IMG/VR virus record: IMGVR_UViG_3300037488_001586
Location: 1 to 20,395 of that record
Reading direction: 5' to 3' (one strand)
DNA from: a virus
DNA: 20,395 nt
The position numbers were made by a program, and so were the translations under genes. Of the stretch, positions 1-6,651 are shown piece by piece; within the stretch, counting starts at the first letter, position 1, and the number at the start of each line of letters is the position of its first letter. The notes under the pieces were generated by a model. It was given only the letters and a program-made list of their open reading frames with translations. It searched no databases and was not told the DNA's origin.

Positions 1-96
1 GCCGCCGGGGATGCCGACGTAGGCTTCCCGGATCTGCTGGTTCGGGTTATACGGATCGAACAGCGGAGCCTGCTCGAAGGTGGCGAGCGCCTTCAT
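1..96 (-). CDS. Hypothetical protein, N-terminal fragment (runs off window)
   Basis: The first 32 codons of a minus-strand gene begin at an ATG at 94-96, and the rest lies beyond the window edge. The visible start reads MKALATFEQAPLFDPYNPNQ and then QIREAYVGIPGG. It begins 3 bases after the stop of the upstream basic protein (100-480), so the two are probably co-transcribed. A weak purine-rich stretch (AAGAAG) lies upstream of the start. The visible part is too short to assign a family. The tight spacing and the uninterrupted frame to the edge are the reasons for calling it real. Confidence 0.5.
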   Translation of the reverse strand, partial: MKALATFEQAPLFDPYNPNQQIREAYVGIPGG

Positions 97-99
97 GGC

Positions 100-480
100 T
101 TAATGCTTCTTCACGTGCATCGGGCACTTCTTGCGGCCCTTGCGCCAGCGGAAGCCCTTCCTGAGGCGCCCGTTGGCCTTGAGGCCCGCCAGGATGCACC
201 CGGCGCGCGACGCTGCCTTGGCCTTGGCCGGCTTGCGCGGCTTGCGCGCCTTCGCGGGGCTCTTGCAGGAGGCCGCGTTCATGTCGAGCTTCTGCTGCGC
301 GAGCGCCGCGAGGCCGCTCGCCACGCCCGGGGTCGTGCAGGCGCGCTCGACGGTCACGCGCCCACTGCCGCACTTCAGGCGGCTGATCGCCGCCTGGCAC
401 ACGACGTTGACGCTGCCGCTGTTCGCCACGCGCAGCGCGCGATACGCCTTGCTTGCCGCTGAGCCAAAGGATGTAGCCAT
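100..480 (-). CDS. Basic Cys/Lys-rich hypothetical protein (126 aa)
   Basis: A 126-residue protein of unknown function. I start it at the ATG at 480 because GGGAG lies ten bases upstream; the frame could extend to a TTG at 516, which lacks such a signal. The N-terminal half (to about residue 70) is Ala/Ser/Gly-rich with cysteines. The C-terminal half is strongly basic with many Lys, Arg and Ala residues (KARKPRKPAKAKAASRAG, later RKGFRWRKGRKK) and ends in KKH. Six cysteines are spread through it, and no membrane segment is visible. The basic tail suggests nucleic-acid binding or a virion or packaging role, but that is inference. It is probably in an operon with the partial gene that follows 3 bases later. 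Confidence 0.55.
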   Translation of the reverse strand: MATSFGSAASKAYRALRVANSGSVNVVCQAAISRLKCGSGRVTVERACTTPGVASGLAALAQQKLDMNAASCKSPAKARKPRKPAKAKAASRAGCILAGLKANGRLRKGFRWRKGRKKCPMHVKKH

Positions 481-542
481 GCCCGCTAGGCTCCCATGAG
501 CAAGGTTGGCCGTCAACCAACATGGCGCACCCGCGCGCGTGG

Positions 543-548
543 TACGTT
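543..548 (+). promoter_or_regulatory. -10 box (TACGTT) for leaderless start at 556
   Basis: GG-TACGTT is followed by seven bases (AGGGCGC) and then the ATG at 556. The same geometry occurs at 947-960 and at many other starts here. No clear -35 box was found. A transcription start about seven bases after the -10 would fall on the A of the ATG. Confidence 0.5.
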
Positions 549-568
549 AGGGCGCATGAAGAAGCGCA
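547..568 (+). repeat. 22-base direct repeat, copy 1 (start of small gene A)
   Basis: Twenty-two bases, TTAGGGCGC plus the first 13 bases of the gene (ATGAAGAAGCGCA), are identical to 951-972. The repeat covers the translation start and first codons (MKKR) of two neighbouring genes. It is the 5' marker of a tandem duplication. Confidence 0.9.
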
Positions 569-903
569 CACGCCCCACAAGCCCGCGAGGCGGACGCACC
601 AGCTTGCGGGGCACGCGCACCGAACACGGTGACGCGGCTGAGACAGCCCTCGCGGCCCTCCAGCGGCACCTTGAGGCGAGGGAGTGCTTTAAGAGCGCAC
701 TCGAACTGGGCACCGCTTGGACGCAGATCGACGAAGGTTACCGGATAAATCTCATCCCCAACCTTCAACCGGAGCGCATATTCCAAGAGACTCAGGTTGA
801 TCGACCGGAGAGGCACATCTCCGAAAAGCGTTCCGACGAGCAACTCGAACGGTTTGACAAGCTGGCAGACAAGTTCAAGCGGGCCTGCTTGATCCGGCGC
901 TAG
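556..903 (+). CDS. Small helical hypothetical protein, paralogue A (115 aa)
   Basis: A 115-residue charged protein of unknown function. The start at 556 is preferred over an in-frame ATG at 496, because 556 has the leaderless -10 arrangement and its first codons are identical to those of the gene at 960. Without gaps, residues from about 16 on (SLRG..TEH......AL...........C.......LG.A) align with the gene at 960: shared residues are SLRG, EH, AL, C, LG and A. The two are therefore paralogues that have diverged towards their C-termini. The stop at 901-903 overlaps a remnant of the polymerase 3' end on the other strand. The opposite strand is also open across 547-990, so coding strand is not certain. 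Base composition from 661 to 900 is visibly less GC-rich than the polymerase gene. Confidence 0.6.
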   Translation: MKKRTRPTSPRGGRTSLRGTRTEHGDAAETALAALQRHLEARECFKSALELGTAWTQIDEGYRINLIPNLQPERIFQETQVDRPERHISEKRSDEQLERFDKLADKFKRACLIRR

Positions 904-947
904 ACCTCGGCCCAGGACTTCCCGATCACGGCCTCGGTGTTGGTGAT
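900..947 (-). pseudogene. Remnant of the DNA polymerase 3' end
   Basis: Read on the minus strand, 947 to 900 encodes ITNTEAVIGKSWAEV and a stop. The true polymerase C-terminus (1198-1245) is PFPVEVKVGKSWAEV and a stop. The last 24 bases before the stop are identical between copies (902-925 and 1200-1223), and similarity fades further in. This is a detached, diverged copy of the polymerase tail stranded between the two small plus-strand paralogues. It has no start and is not expected to be made. Confidence 0.8.
902..925. repeat. 24-base direct repeat, copy 1 (polymerase tail)
   Basis: Identical to 1200-1223. In both copies the bases encode GKSWAEV at the polymerase C-terminus on the minus strand. 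It marks the 3' end of the tandemly duplicated unit. Confidence 0.95.
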
Positions 948-952
948 AGCTT
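947..952 (+). promoter_or_regulatory. -10 box (TAGCTT) for leaderless start at 960
   Basis: GA-TAGCTT plus seven bases (AGGGCGC) precede the ATG at 960, the same arrangement as at 543-556. No -35 box of the TGWCAG type was found. Confidence 0.5.
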
Positions 953-972
953 AGGGCGCATGAAGAAGCGCA
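951..972 (+). repeat. 22-base direct repeat, copy 2 (start of small gene B)
   Basis: Identical to 547-568. It covers the last two bases of the -10 box, the spacer and the first codons of the gene at 960. Confidence 0.9.
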
Positions 973-1193
973 GCCTACGCGGACCTGCATCGGAACACGC
1001 CCTTGAGCACGCCAGCGCGCTCACGCGCGCCGTCAACTCCGCGAAACAGGGGCGCTGTGACCTGGCGATGTACGCGCTGGGCAACGCCGCCGCGCACCGC
1101 GACTCGCTTCCGCTGCACAAGGATCACAGCAAGCAGTGGGTGAACGCCCACGCCGTGGTCATGCGGTGGTGTCGCGTCGAGCCGCGCCGCTGA
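960..1193 (+). CDS. Small helical hypothetical protein, paralogue B (77 aa)
   Basis: A 77-residue protein of unknown function, paralogous to the gene at 556: same MKKR start, then SLRG..SEH......AL...........C.......LG.A in register. Most of the chain is predicted helical with two cysteines (one near residue 33, one near the C-terminus in RWCRVEPRR). Its stop (1191-1193) lies 4 bases from the convergent polymerase stop (1198-1200). Paralogue A holds the same position beside the polymerase-tail remnant, so gene and tail were duplicated as one unit. The leaderless -10 box at 947-952 suggests it is expressed. Confidence 0.65.
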   Translation: MKKRSLRGPASEHALEHASALTRAVNSAKQGRCDLAMYALGNAAAHRDSLPLHKDHSKQWVNAHAVVMRWCRVEPRR

Positions 1194-1197
1194 TCGG

Positions 1198-4100
1198 TCA
1201 GACCTCGGCCCAGGACTTCCCGACCTTGACCTCGACGGGGAACGGGATGGTCCGCCCGTCGCGCTCGTACTCCTGGGTGAAGCACCGGATCACGTCCGCC
1301 TGGAGCGCGTCGGCGTCGTCCTCCCAGCACTCGAACACCGCCGCGTCGTGGATCTGGGCGATGGCGTAGGCTTGCTTGTAGCCATCGAGCGCGCGGTCCA
1401 TGCGCTCCATGCCGGTGTTCATGATCGACGCGGCGGCGGCTTGGACGCCAAAGTTCATCGCCTCGGTGGGCTCGACCTGCCCGAGCGGGAACGTGCGGGT
1501 GCGCCCGTACAGGAACTCGCGGATCTCGTAGGGCGGCTGGCTCGCCCGCGCGACGGTCAGGCGCTGCCACGCGACCACGCCGCTCATCTTGCCCATGAGC
1601 GAGCCCACCGCCGCCGCGATGTCCGCGAGCTTGGCCTGGGGCCGCTCCTTGACGATGGTGCGCCACAGCGTCTCGACGGAGCCGCCGTAGAACGCCCCGT
1701 ACTCTAAAGGTTTGGTCTGGTCGCGCGCCATCTTCTGCTCGTCCTTGCCCATCGTGTCGAACGACGGGAACACCACCCGCGCGCACTCGCGGTGGATGTC
1801 GAGCCCGTCCGCGAACACCTGGCACAGGAACGGGTCGCCCGAGATCAGCGCGATGATCCGCGCTTCGAGTTGCGAAAAGTCGAACCCGACGAACACGCGG
1901 CCCGGCGGGGCGACGACCTGGGCGCGCAGGTTGGGGCGCGTCCGCTTGACGAGCTTGCCCTTGGCGTCCTTGCGCCACGGGATGCCGTGGGCGTCGGTGG
2001 CGACGAACCCCGCGCCCTCGGGCGTCCACACGAGCCCCGGCGGCTCGGGGACGGTCTTCCACTTGTCCTTGGGGACGTTGGAGACGACGGGCTCGGCGGA
2101 CCCCCAGCGGCCGGTGATCTTGTGGACCGACCAGATCGGGTGGATGCGCTGCCGCGCGTCGGCGTAACCGTAGACCACGTCGCCGTCGCGCTCCTGATCG
2201 AAGATCGGCCCAACGAACGTCGCGTAGAGCTTCTCGTTCTCGCGGTACGCCAGGATGTCGCGCACCACCTTGACGTGCGTCAGTTGCTCCAGCACGTCCC
2301 GCTTCGTCGATAGCGCGCCACCACCGGACGTAGCCGTAAGCCCGGCGCCACCGGCTTGGAGCAGCGCAGCGATGTGCTTCCCGGCGGTGATCTTCCAGCG
2401 CCAGGTCTTGGTGTCAACGAGGTGTGTAAGGGCGGCAAGGCGTAGATCGTACCTCTCACGGTGCGTGTCGGGATCGCCCCGACGCTGGGTTCGCGCCTCT
2501 TCGAGCGCAAGCTGGTGGCGGATCTCCTCTTGGATCGTGGGGTCGGCGGCGGCAGCTTCGACGACCTGCTTGGCCTGGCGGATGTTGGCGAGGAACACGC
2601 GGCGTAGCTCCGCGTTGACTTCCCGGCTCACGGGCATGCCGACGAGGTGCATCTTCGTCGCGATCTCGGACATGCGCTTGTCGAGCGCGTAGACCTGCTC
2701 GGTGCGCGTGCGCTGGACGCGCAGCGTGAGCGCCGGGCGCAGCGCCCGCGTGGCGGCGGTGTCCTGCGCGTTGTAGCGCGTGAGGCGCTCGGGGCTCTCC
2801 TCGGCGTTCTTGTACGTGCTCTTCCACGGCGCGACGGCGAAGAACTGCGCCGTGACCGTCTGGAGGTTGTGCGCGCAGCCGGGGAACCCGGCGTGGTGCG
2901 CGAGCAGCGTGTCCTCCCACGGCCCCGCGAGCGCGTAGCCGTTGCCCATCAGCACGGTGCGATCGTAGAGCCCGTTGTGGTAGACCTTGGTGACGCGCTC
3001 GCTGCCGAGCACGGCTTGCAGCCGGGACAGCGCCCACGGCGGGAGCAAGTCCCACCACACCGAGATCGCCCGGCCCTGCGTCGCCAGCCCGAGCGTGCGG
3101 ATGCGCGCCATGTAGGCCATGAGCGCGTGGTGGCGCTCCGGGTCGTCCACGTAGGTTTCGAGATCGAGCGCGACCTCGCCCTCGGCCACCGCCTCGTCGA
3201 GGAGGTCCACCAGCAACTGCGCCGCACGGTCGGCGTCGGTGAACTCGACCTCGACGTTGAGCTTGAGCCACAGGTCTTGCCCCCGGCTCAGGCCATCGAC
3301 CTTGCCCGCGTCGTAGTACAGGTTGATGAACCCCAGGTCGGGCGTGTGCGCGCCCCGGATCGACGCGCCGCCGCCCGAGGTCAACGTCGCCGGGTGGATC
3401 GACGGCACGAGCGGGCGCAGCACGCCGGTCCCGTCGGCGTCCACTTCGAGGCAGGTCGAGAGCACGTTGGCGAGCTTGAAGGTCTTGGGCTTGACCTTCG
3501 CGGCCTTGCGGGCCTTCGCGGGCGTCGGGTTGGCCGTCGCGTGGGCGTCAGCGGCCAGCAGCATCCGCTGCGTGACCTTCCACTGCTGCACGGCCCAGGC
3601 GTAGGCCACTTGCGCCAGCCGGGGCTTGACCGGGCCGAAATACTCGTCGATGACGTGCGCGCGGGGTGGCTTGCGGGCGCGGAACGGCTGGCCCGGCAGG
3701 GGGCGCATCAGGCGGGCGCGGATCTGCGTGCGCTCGCGGTCGGTCAGCCACGCCAGGCGCTTGGCCGCGAGCGTGGCGGTCTGCGCGGCCTGCTTGGCCT
3801 GCGCCCGTGCGTGCGCGGCGGTCGCCTGCTCCTCGACGCGCAGCGCCTTGGCGAGCACCTTGGCCTCGGCGCGCTGGCGCTCCTTCTGGCTCCGCTTCTT
3901 GGCCTTGCTGACGTTGGGCGGGTCGATGGCTTCGATCACGTCGCGGGGGATCAACGCCTTGGCCGCGACCGCGCCCAGGCTCAACACCGGCATCTTGGGA
4001 AACTCGGCTAGCTCCTGCGCCAGCCGCCCCTTGCACGCCGCCGCCGCTCGGTGGCGCTGGGCCTCATCGGCACCCTCGGTCGCCTGGCACAGGTACGCGG

Positions 4101-4335
4101 TCGTCAGCACGATGTCGTCGCGGCGGCGCCCGACCTTGGCGAGCATCTTATCGACGAGTTGCAACGCGCCGCAGAACTGGCGGTTGGTGAACGTCTCCGT
4201 GCGCCCCGGCCCCTCACCGACCAGGATCCAGCGCGGGGCGTCGGGGATCTCCGCGAGCACGGGGCGCGCGGGCTGGCCGTCAAGGCTGAACGGGCAGTCG
4301 GCGCAGGCCGCGCCCTCGGTGGTGCCGCGCCTCAC
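1198..4335 (-). CDS. UDG-like/family A DNA polymerase fusion (1045 aa)
   Basis: A replicative DNA polymerase with three modules. (1) Residues 1-350 form a uracil-DNA-glycosylase-superfamily domain of the family 4/5 type. It has VGEGPG at 39-44, LSLG at 118-121, HPA at 324-326, and cysteines 11, 14, 83 and 101 spaced like the 4Fe-4S ligands of that family. A Lys/Ala/Arg-rich insert of about 150 residues (about 144-290) splits it. (2) Residues 385-540 are a DnaQ-like 3'-5' exonuclease: ExoI D391-x-E393, ExoII NGLYD with D458, ExoIII Y521-x3-D525. (3) Residues 550-1045 are the PolA palm: motif A D819 in FDFSQLEAR, motif B R871-x3-K875-x3-Y879-G, motif C H996-D997 followed by Ala where Glu is usual. 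No 5'-3' exonuclease is present. The GTG start at 4335 overlaps the upstream stop (GTGA), implying translational coupling. The frame stays open upstream, but that part only shadows the winged-helix gene. Confidence 0.93.
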   Translation of the reverse strand: MRRGTTEGAACADCPFSLDGQPARPVLAEIPDAPRWILVGEGPGRTETFTNRQFCGALQLVDKMLAKVGRRRDDIVLTTAYLCQATEGADEAQRHRAAAACKGRLAQELAEFPKMPVLSLGAVAAKALIPRDVIEAIDPPNVSKAKKRSQKERQRAEAKVLAKALRVEEQATAAHARAQAKQAAQTATLAAKRLAWLTDRERTQIRARLMRPLPGQPFRARKPPRAHVIDEYFGPVKPRLAQVAYAWAVQQWKVTQRMLLAADAHATANPTPAKARKAAKVKPKTFKLANVLSTCLEVDADGTGVLRPLVPSIHPATLTSGGGASIRGAHTPDLGFINLYYDAGKVDGLSRGQDLWLKLNVEVEFTDADRAAQLLVDLLDEAVAEGEVALDLETYVDDPERHHALMAYMARIRTLGLATQGRAISVWWDLLPPWALSRLQAVLGSERVTKVYHNGLYDRTVLMGNGYALAGPWEDTLLAHHAGFPGCAHNLQTVTAQFFAVAPWKSTYKNAEESPERLTRYNAQDTAATRALRPALTLRVQRTRTEQVYALDKRMSEIATKMHLVGMPVSREVNAELRRVFLANIRQAKQVVEAAAADPTIQEEIRHQLALEEARTQRRGDPDTHRERYDLRLAALTHLVDTKTWRWKITAGKHIAALLQAGGAGLTATSGGGALSTKRDVLEQLTHVKVVRDILAYRENEKLYATFVGPIFDQERDGDVVYGYADARQRIHPIWSVHKITGRWGSAEPVVSNVPKDKWKTVPEPPGLVWTPEGAGFVATDAHGIPWRKDAKGKLVKRTRPNLRAQVVAPPGRVFVGFDFSQLEARIIALISGDPFLCQVFADGLDIHRECARVVFPSFDTMGKDEQKMARDQTKPLEYGAFYGGSVETLWRTIVKERPQAKLADIAAAVGSLMGKMSGVVAWQRLTVARASQPPYEIREFLYGRTRTFPLGQVEPTEAMNFGVQAAAASIMNTGMERMDRALDGYKQAYAIAQIHDAAVFECWEDDADALQADVIRCFTQEYERDGRTIPFPVEVKVGKSWAEV
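1200..1223. repeat. 24-base direct repeat, copy 2 (genuine polymerase tail)
   Basis: Identical to 902-925. This copy lies within the functional polymerase 3' end, including the first bases of its stop codon. Confidence 0.95.
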
Positions 4336-4763
4336 GCGCGGTCGCTTTGCATGTCCAAGATCAGGTCTTCGATCTGGGTCAGCATCAGGGCGCGCTCGTG
4401 GGCCATCGACGAGCCGGGCCGCAGGTACGCATACAGGCTGCGCCCGATGTCGATCCGCAGCAGGTGGCCGCGCTGCACCAGGCGCTGGAGGTGGCGCTGG
4501 ACCGTGCGGAGGTTGCACGCGCCGTAGTCCTGGCGCACCTCCTCGACGATCGCCGCGATGTGGCGCGGGTAGGTCTGCGACACCGCCTTGGCGATGCAGT
4601 GGTCGAGCGCACGCGGGTCGCGGCGGCGCCACGGCTCCTTGACGCTCTTGGTCAGCGTCTTCGGTGCGGGCGGCGCGTGCGTGATCGCATGCGCCAGGTG
4701 TACTTCGGTGCGCTCGCACCGATCGTCACGGCAGAGCCGCGACGGATCCAGGTCCATCTCCAT
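4332..4763 (-). CDS. Winged-helix protein upstream of polymerase (143 aa)
   Basis: A 143-residue protein with a probable winged-helix DNA-binding domain at about residues 55-115. It reads IAAIVEEVRQDYGACNLRTV and then QRHLQRLVQRGHLLRIDIG: a helix-turn-helix followed by a short beta wing ending in SLYAYLR. The N-terminus holds two cysteines (C11, C16) and histidines and could bind metal, though no standard motif is complete. The start at 4763 has AGGGG six bases upstream. Its stop overlaps the GTG start of the polymerase, so the two are made from one message. It could be a regulator of the operon or a replication accessory factor; the sequence does not decide. Confidence 0.75.
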   Translation of the reverse strand: MEMDLDPSRLCRDDRCERTEVHLAHAITHAPPAPKTLTKSVKEPWRRRDPRALDHCIAKAVSQTYPRHIAAIVEEVRQDYGACNLRTVQRHLQRLVQRGHLLRIDIGRSLYAYLRPGSSMAHERALMLTQIEDLILDMQSDRA

Positions 4764-4819
4764 CAGTCACCCCTTGCTGTCGAAGAGACCCGCGCCTTCA
4801 CGCGCGAGCCTCGCTCTCT

Positions 4820-4838
4820 GTTCTACGAGAGGGGCCTG
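4820..4838 (-). promoter_or_regulatory. Possible degenerate promoter for winged-helix/polymerase operon
   Basis: On the minus strand CAG, then ten bases beginning GCCCC, then TAGAAC resembles the stronger promoters of this window (for example 12378-12400), but the front of the -35 box is not conserved. It lies about 57 bases ahead of the ATG at 4763 and downstream of the terminator at 4925-4947, where a promoter is needed. The assignment is weak. Confidence 0.3.
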
Positions 4839-4924
4839 CGCGAGCGCAAGAACTCGGGCAAGGGATCGGCGGGTAGTGGCGCGATCAGGATCGCCACCCC
4901 AGCCCTGGCCCACCGAAAACGACA

Positions 4925-4947
4925 CAGGGCACCTTGACGGTGCCCTG
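4925..4947 (-). terminator. Hairpin terminator after the ssDNA-binding gene
   Basis: A perfect nine-base-pair stem (CAGGGCACC with GGTGCCCTG) with a five-base loop lies 22 bases past the stop of the DUF669 gene. On the minus strand it is followed by TGTCGTTTTC, an imperfect T-rich tract. It probably ends the message from the promoter at 5517-5539. Confidence 0.65.
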
Positions 4948-4969
4948 CGCGGTTCGGGATGGGGTTGGG

Positions 4970-5470
4970 TTAGGCCCGGCGGACAGCGCCAGCGGCGGGC
5001 TTACGCATCGCCGGGGGCGGCGGGGGCGGCGCCTCGACGAGGTCGAGCGGACGCTCGTTGGCGACCTTGAGGAAGGTGCGCGACGGCAGCGGCTGGCCGT
5101 TCCCGCCGATGGTCGCCTGGCCCTCCTCGTGGAACACGCTGATCTGGATCCGCGCGCCCATCAGGTCCGAGCCCTTGATGCGGGCGAAGTCGGCCATGCC
5201 GGTCGCGAGGCAGAGCCGCTTGAAGCGGCCGACCGCCGTATCCTTGAGCGAGTAGATGCCCTTGAGCGTCTGGCCCGCGTGGTCGCCATCGACGACGCTG
5301 AAGTCCACGTCGATCTTCGGGTTCTGCGTCTTCGAGGTGCCGCGCACCACGTTGGTGATGTCCACGACGTAGTCGCCGGGCGGCACGGCGGGAAGCTGGT
5401 TGCCGGTACCGGCCCAGTCCTGCACGTTGGTAAGGTCGATGTCGAGGTCGAAGTCATTGAACTGAGACAT
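4970..5470 (-). CDS. DUF669-like phage single-stranded DNA-binding protein (166 aa)
   Basis: A 166-residue protein whose layout matches the DUF669 phage proteins that bind single-stranded DNA beside Sak4-type ATPases. Residues 28-130 form a beta-rich core (GDYVVDITNV, then NPKIDVDFSVVDGDHAGQTL), with the typical FKRLCLATGMADF helix and LMGARIQISV strand. The C-terminus is a Pro-rich hinge and a short basic tail (APPPPPPAMRKPAAG) rather than the acidic tip of bacterial SSB. It follows the Sak4 gene in the same direction but has its own promoter (5517-5539) and a leader of about 40 bases with only a weak purine-rich ribosome site. This would allow higher expression than the upstream genes. Confidence 0.75.
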   Translation of the reverse strand: MSQFNDFDLDIDLTNVQDWAGTGNQLPAVPPGDYVVDITNVVRGTSKTQNPKIDVDFSVVDGDHAGQTLKGIYSLKDTAVGRFKRLCLATGMADFARIKGSDLMGARIQISVFHEEGQATIGGNGQPLPSRTFLKVANERPLDLVEAPPPPPPAMRKPAAGAVRRA

Positions 5471-5516
5471 GGTGTGCGTGGCTTTCTTTTTCGAGGTTGG
5501 TTGCGGAGACGGTCAG

Positions 5517-5539
5517 ACCCTACACCGAGGGTCTGTCAA
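5517..5539 (-). promoter_or_regulatory. TTGACAG-N10-TAGGGT promoter for the ssDNA-binding gene
   Basis: On the minus strand TTGACAG (5539-5533), ten bases, then TAGGGT (5522-5517). The -35 overlaps the TGA stop of the upstream ATPase gene. It includes a perfect inverted repeat, CAGACCCT-N6-AGGGTCTG (5514-5535 region), that could be an operator or a weak terminator for the ATPase gene. Unlike most promoters here it makes a leader of about 40 bases. Confidence 0.65.
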
Positions 5540-6387
5540 AGCGGCTTGGCGGGTGCGGCGGGCACCACGCGGCGGGGCGGGGCGAGCATCGGCGCACGCG
5601 CGACGACGGGCGCCCGCACGGGCGCGACCGGCGGCACGGGCTTGCCGCGCACGGCGTCGATGTCGTAGCCGAGGGCGTCGAGCAGGGTCGCGTAGGTGCC
5701 CACGAGCGGGTCGGGCAGGCTCGCCGCCAGGGCGCCCAGCCGGTTGCCCGCGATGTAGTTCATGAACTTGCGCGTGCGGACCTGGAACTGCATCGGCAGC
5801 AACTCCTGCCCACGCTTCTCCTGGTGCGTCCGCGCGTGGAACACGTAGTGAACGCCCGCCATGAACTTCGCGGCCTGCTGACCGGGGATCATGGGACCGC
5901 CCATCGGGTCGTCTTCCGACGGGTGCTTGGTGAGCGCGAGCCACACGATGTTGCAGCCCAGGCCGTGCATCTGCACGCGCAGGTCGCGCAGGTGGTTGCC
6001 GAGGGTGCCGTAGACCTGGCGCATGTCGGGCTTGCCCTGGAGCCGCAGCAACGACGCCAGGTACAGGTCGGTGTAGAACGTCAGGCTGTCGATCACGATC
6101 GTCTTGACGCGGCCCTGCGCGATCAGCGGCGCGGCCTTCGCCATCGCCTCGGCCATGTCGGTCATGGTTTCGATCGCCCACACCAGCGGCTTGACGCCCG
6201 GCTCGAACAGCCCGTCCTCGGGCGGGTTCATCAGCGAGTCCCAGCCGCCCTCGGTGGCGTCGGACAGGAACAGCGGACGCGGGAACGAGCCCGCGAAGGT
6301 GGTCTTCCCCGAACGGCTATCCCCGTAGATCAGGAACGTGTTGGTGGGGGCAGCGTCGGGGGGAGGGTCGAGGTTGATCTCTCTCAT
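5536..6387 (-). CDS. Sak4/RecA-like recombinase ATPase (283 aa)
   Basis: A phage recombination ATPase of the Sak4/AAA_24 type, expected to promote single-strand annealing or strand exchange with an SSB partner. The Walker A motif GDSRSGKT is at residues 22-29 and Walker B VKTIVIDS at 94-101. The chain continues with the usual core (NHLRDLRVQMHGLGCNIVWL then ALTKHP) and ends in an Ala/Pro/Val-rich tail from about 250 to 283. The ATG at 6387 has TAGGAA just upstream, where the TAG is the stop of the zinc-ribbon gene. Stop and ribosome site therefore overlap and translation is probably coupled. The adjacent DUF669 ssDNA-binding gene supports the assignment, since Sak4 proteins commonly sit beside their SSB. 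Confidence 0.85.
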   Translation of the reverse strand: MREINLDPPPDAAPTNTFLIYGDSRSGKTTFAGSFPRPLFLSDATEGGWDSLMNPPEDGLFEPGVKPLVWAIETMTDMAEAMAKAAPLIAQGRVKTIVIDSLTFYTDLYLASLLRLQGKPDMRQVYGTLGNHLRDLRVQMHGLGCNIVWLALTKHPSEDDPMGGPMIPGQQAAKFMAGVHYVFHARTHQEKRGQELLPMQFQVRTRKFMNYIAGNRLGALAASLPDPLVGTYATLLDALGYDIDAVRGKPVPPVAPVRAPVVARAPMLAPPRRVVPAAPAKPL

Positions 6388-6394
6388 GGGGTTC

Positions 6395-6616
6395 CTAGCG
6401 GGTGCGGGTGGGGACGGTCAGGTTCCACGCGCACCGCGTACAGCGCGCGTACTTCCGAGGTTCACGAACGATCGCGCCGTTGCAGACCGGGCAGCGCCTG
6501 GGCTGACGCCCGCGCCCGACCGGGACGACGTGGGCGGGGTGCAGCCCGAGGGTCTGGCACCGCTCCTCACGGCACGGCATGAAGGCGGGGTCAGCGAGCA
6601 GATCGAAGAACAGCAC
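6395..6616 (-). CDS. Small zinc-ribbon protein (73 aa)
   Basis: A 73-residue protein with a clear zinc-ribbon: CPVC at residues 42-45 and CTRC at 59-62, with a further C15/C20 pair and a basic stretch around 35-56. The GTG start at 6616 is inferred from the promoter at 6627-6649, whose -10 ends ten bases before it. The frame is open much further upstream, but that part would overlap the small gene at 6652-6813 and the promoter. It lies just before the Sak4 ATPase, with the stop inside that gene's ribosome site. A role in nucleic-acid binding or in the recombination machinery is plausible but inferred from the ribbon and context only. Confidence 0.65.
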   Translation of the reverse strand: MLFFDLLADPAFMPCREERCQTLGLHPAHVVPVGRGRQPRRCPVCNGAIVREPRKYARCTRCAWNLTVPTRTR

Positions 6617-6626
6617 GACGCCGCTG

Positions 6627-6649
6627 ACGCTACCACCAGGGTCTGACAC
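6627..6649 (-). promoter_or_regulatory. GTGTCAG-N10-TAGCGT promoter for zinc-ribbon/Sak4 genes
   Basis: On the minus strand GTGTCAG (6649-6643), ten bases starting ACCC, then TAGCGT (6632-6627). It starts just past the stop of the small gene at 6652-6813 and precedes the GTG at 6616 by ten bases. The form and spacing match the promoters at 9548-9570 and 12378-12400. Confidence 0.65.
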
Positions 6650-6651
6650 GG

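Noticed and set aside
496-555. Longer start (ATG 496) for the small gene A
   Set aside because: The paralogue at 960 has no such extension, and the shared 22-base start region fixes ATG 556.
547-990. Minus-strand open frame opposite the small gene at 556
   Set aside because: Parts look protein-like, but the duplicated gene start, the leaderless -10 and the paralogy with the gene at 960 favour the plus strand. Not fully excluded.
2647-4011. Long plus-strand open frame opposite the polymerase
   Set aside because: Arg/Gly/Leu-rich shadow of high-GC coding sequence; the minus strand has clear polymerase, exonuclease and UDG motifs.
4336-4719. Upstream extension of the polymerase frame to a start at 4719
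   Set aside because: It runs antiphase through the well-supported winged-helix gene and is dominated by Arg/Pro/Ala shadow composition. GTG 4335 with a GTGA overlap begins exactly where UDG-like sequence begins.
4767-4910. Possible 47-residue minus-strand ORF starting at GTG, ending before the winged-helix gene
   Set aside because: No ribosome site, lower GC at third positions than the neighbours, and it would cross the candidate promoter at 4820-4838.
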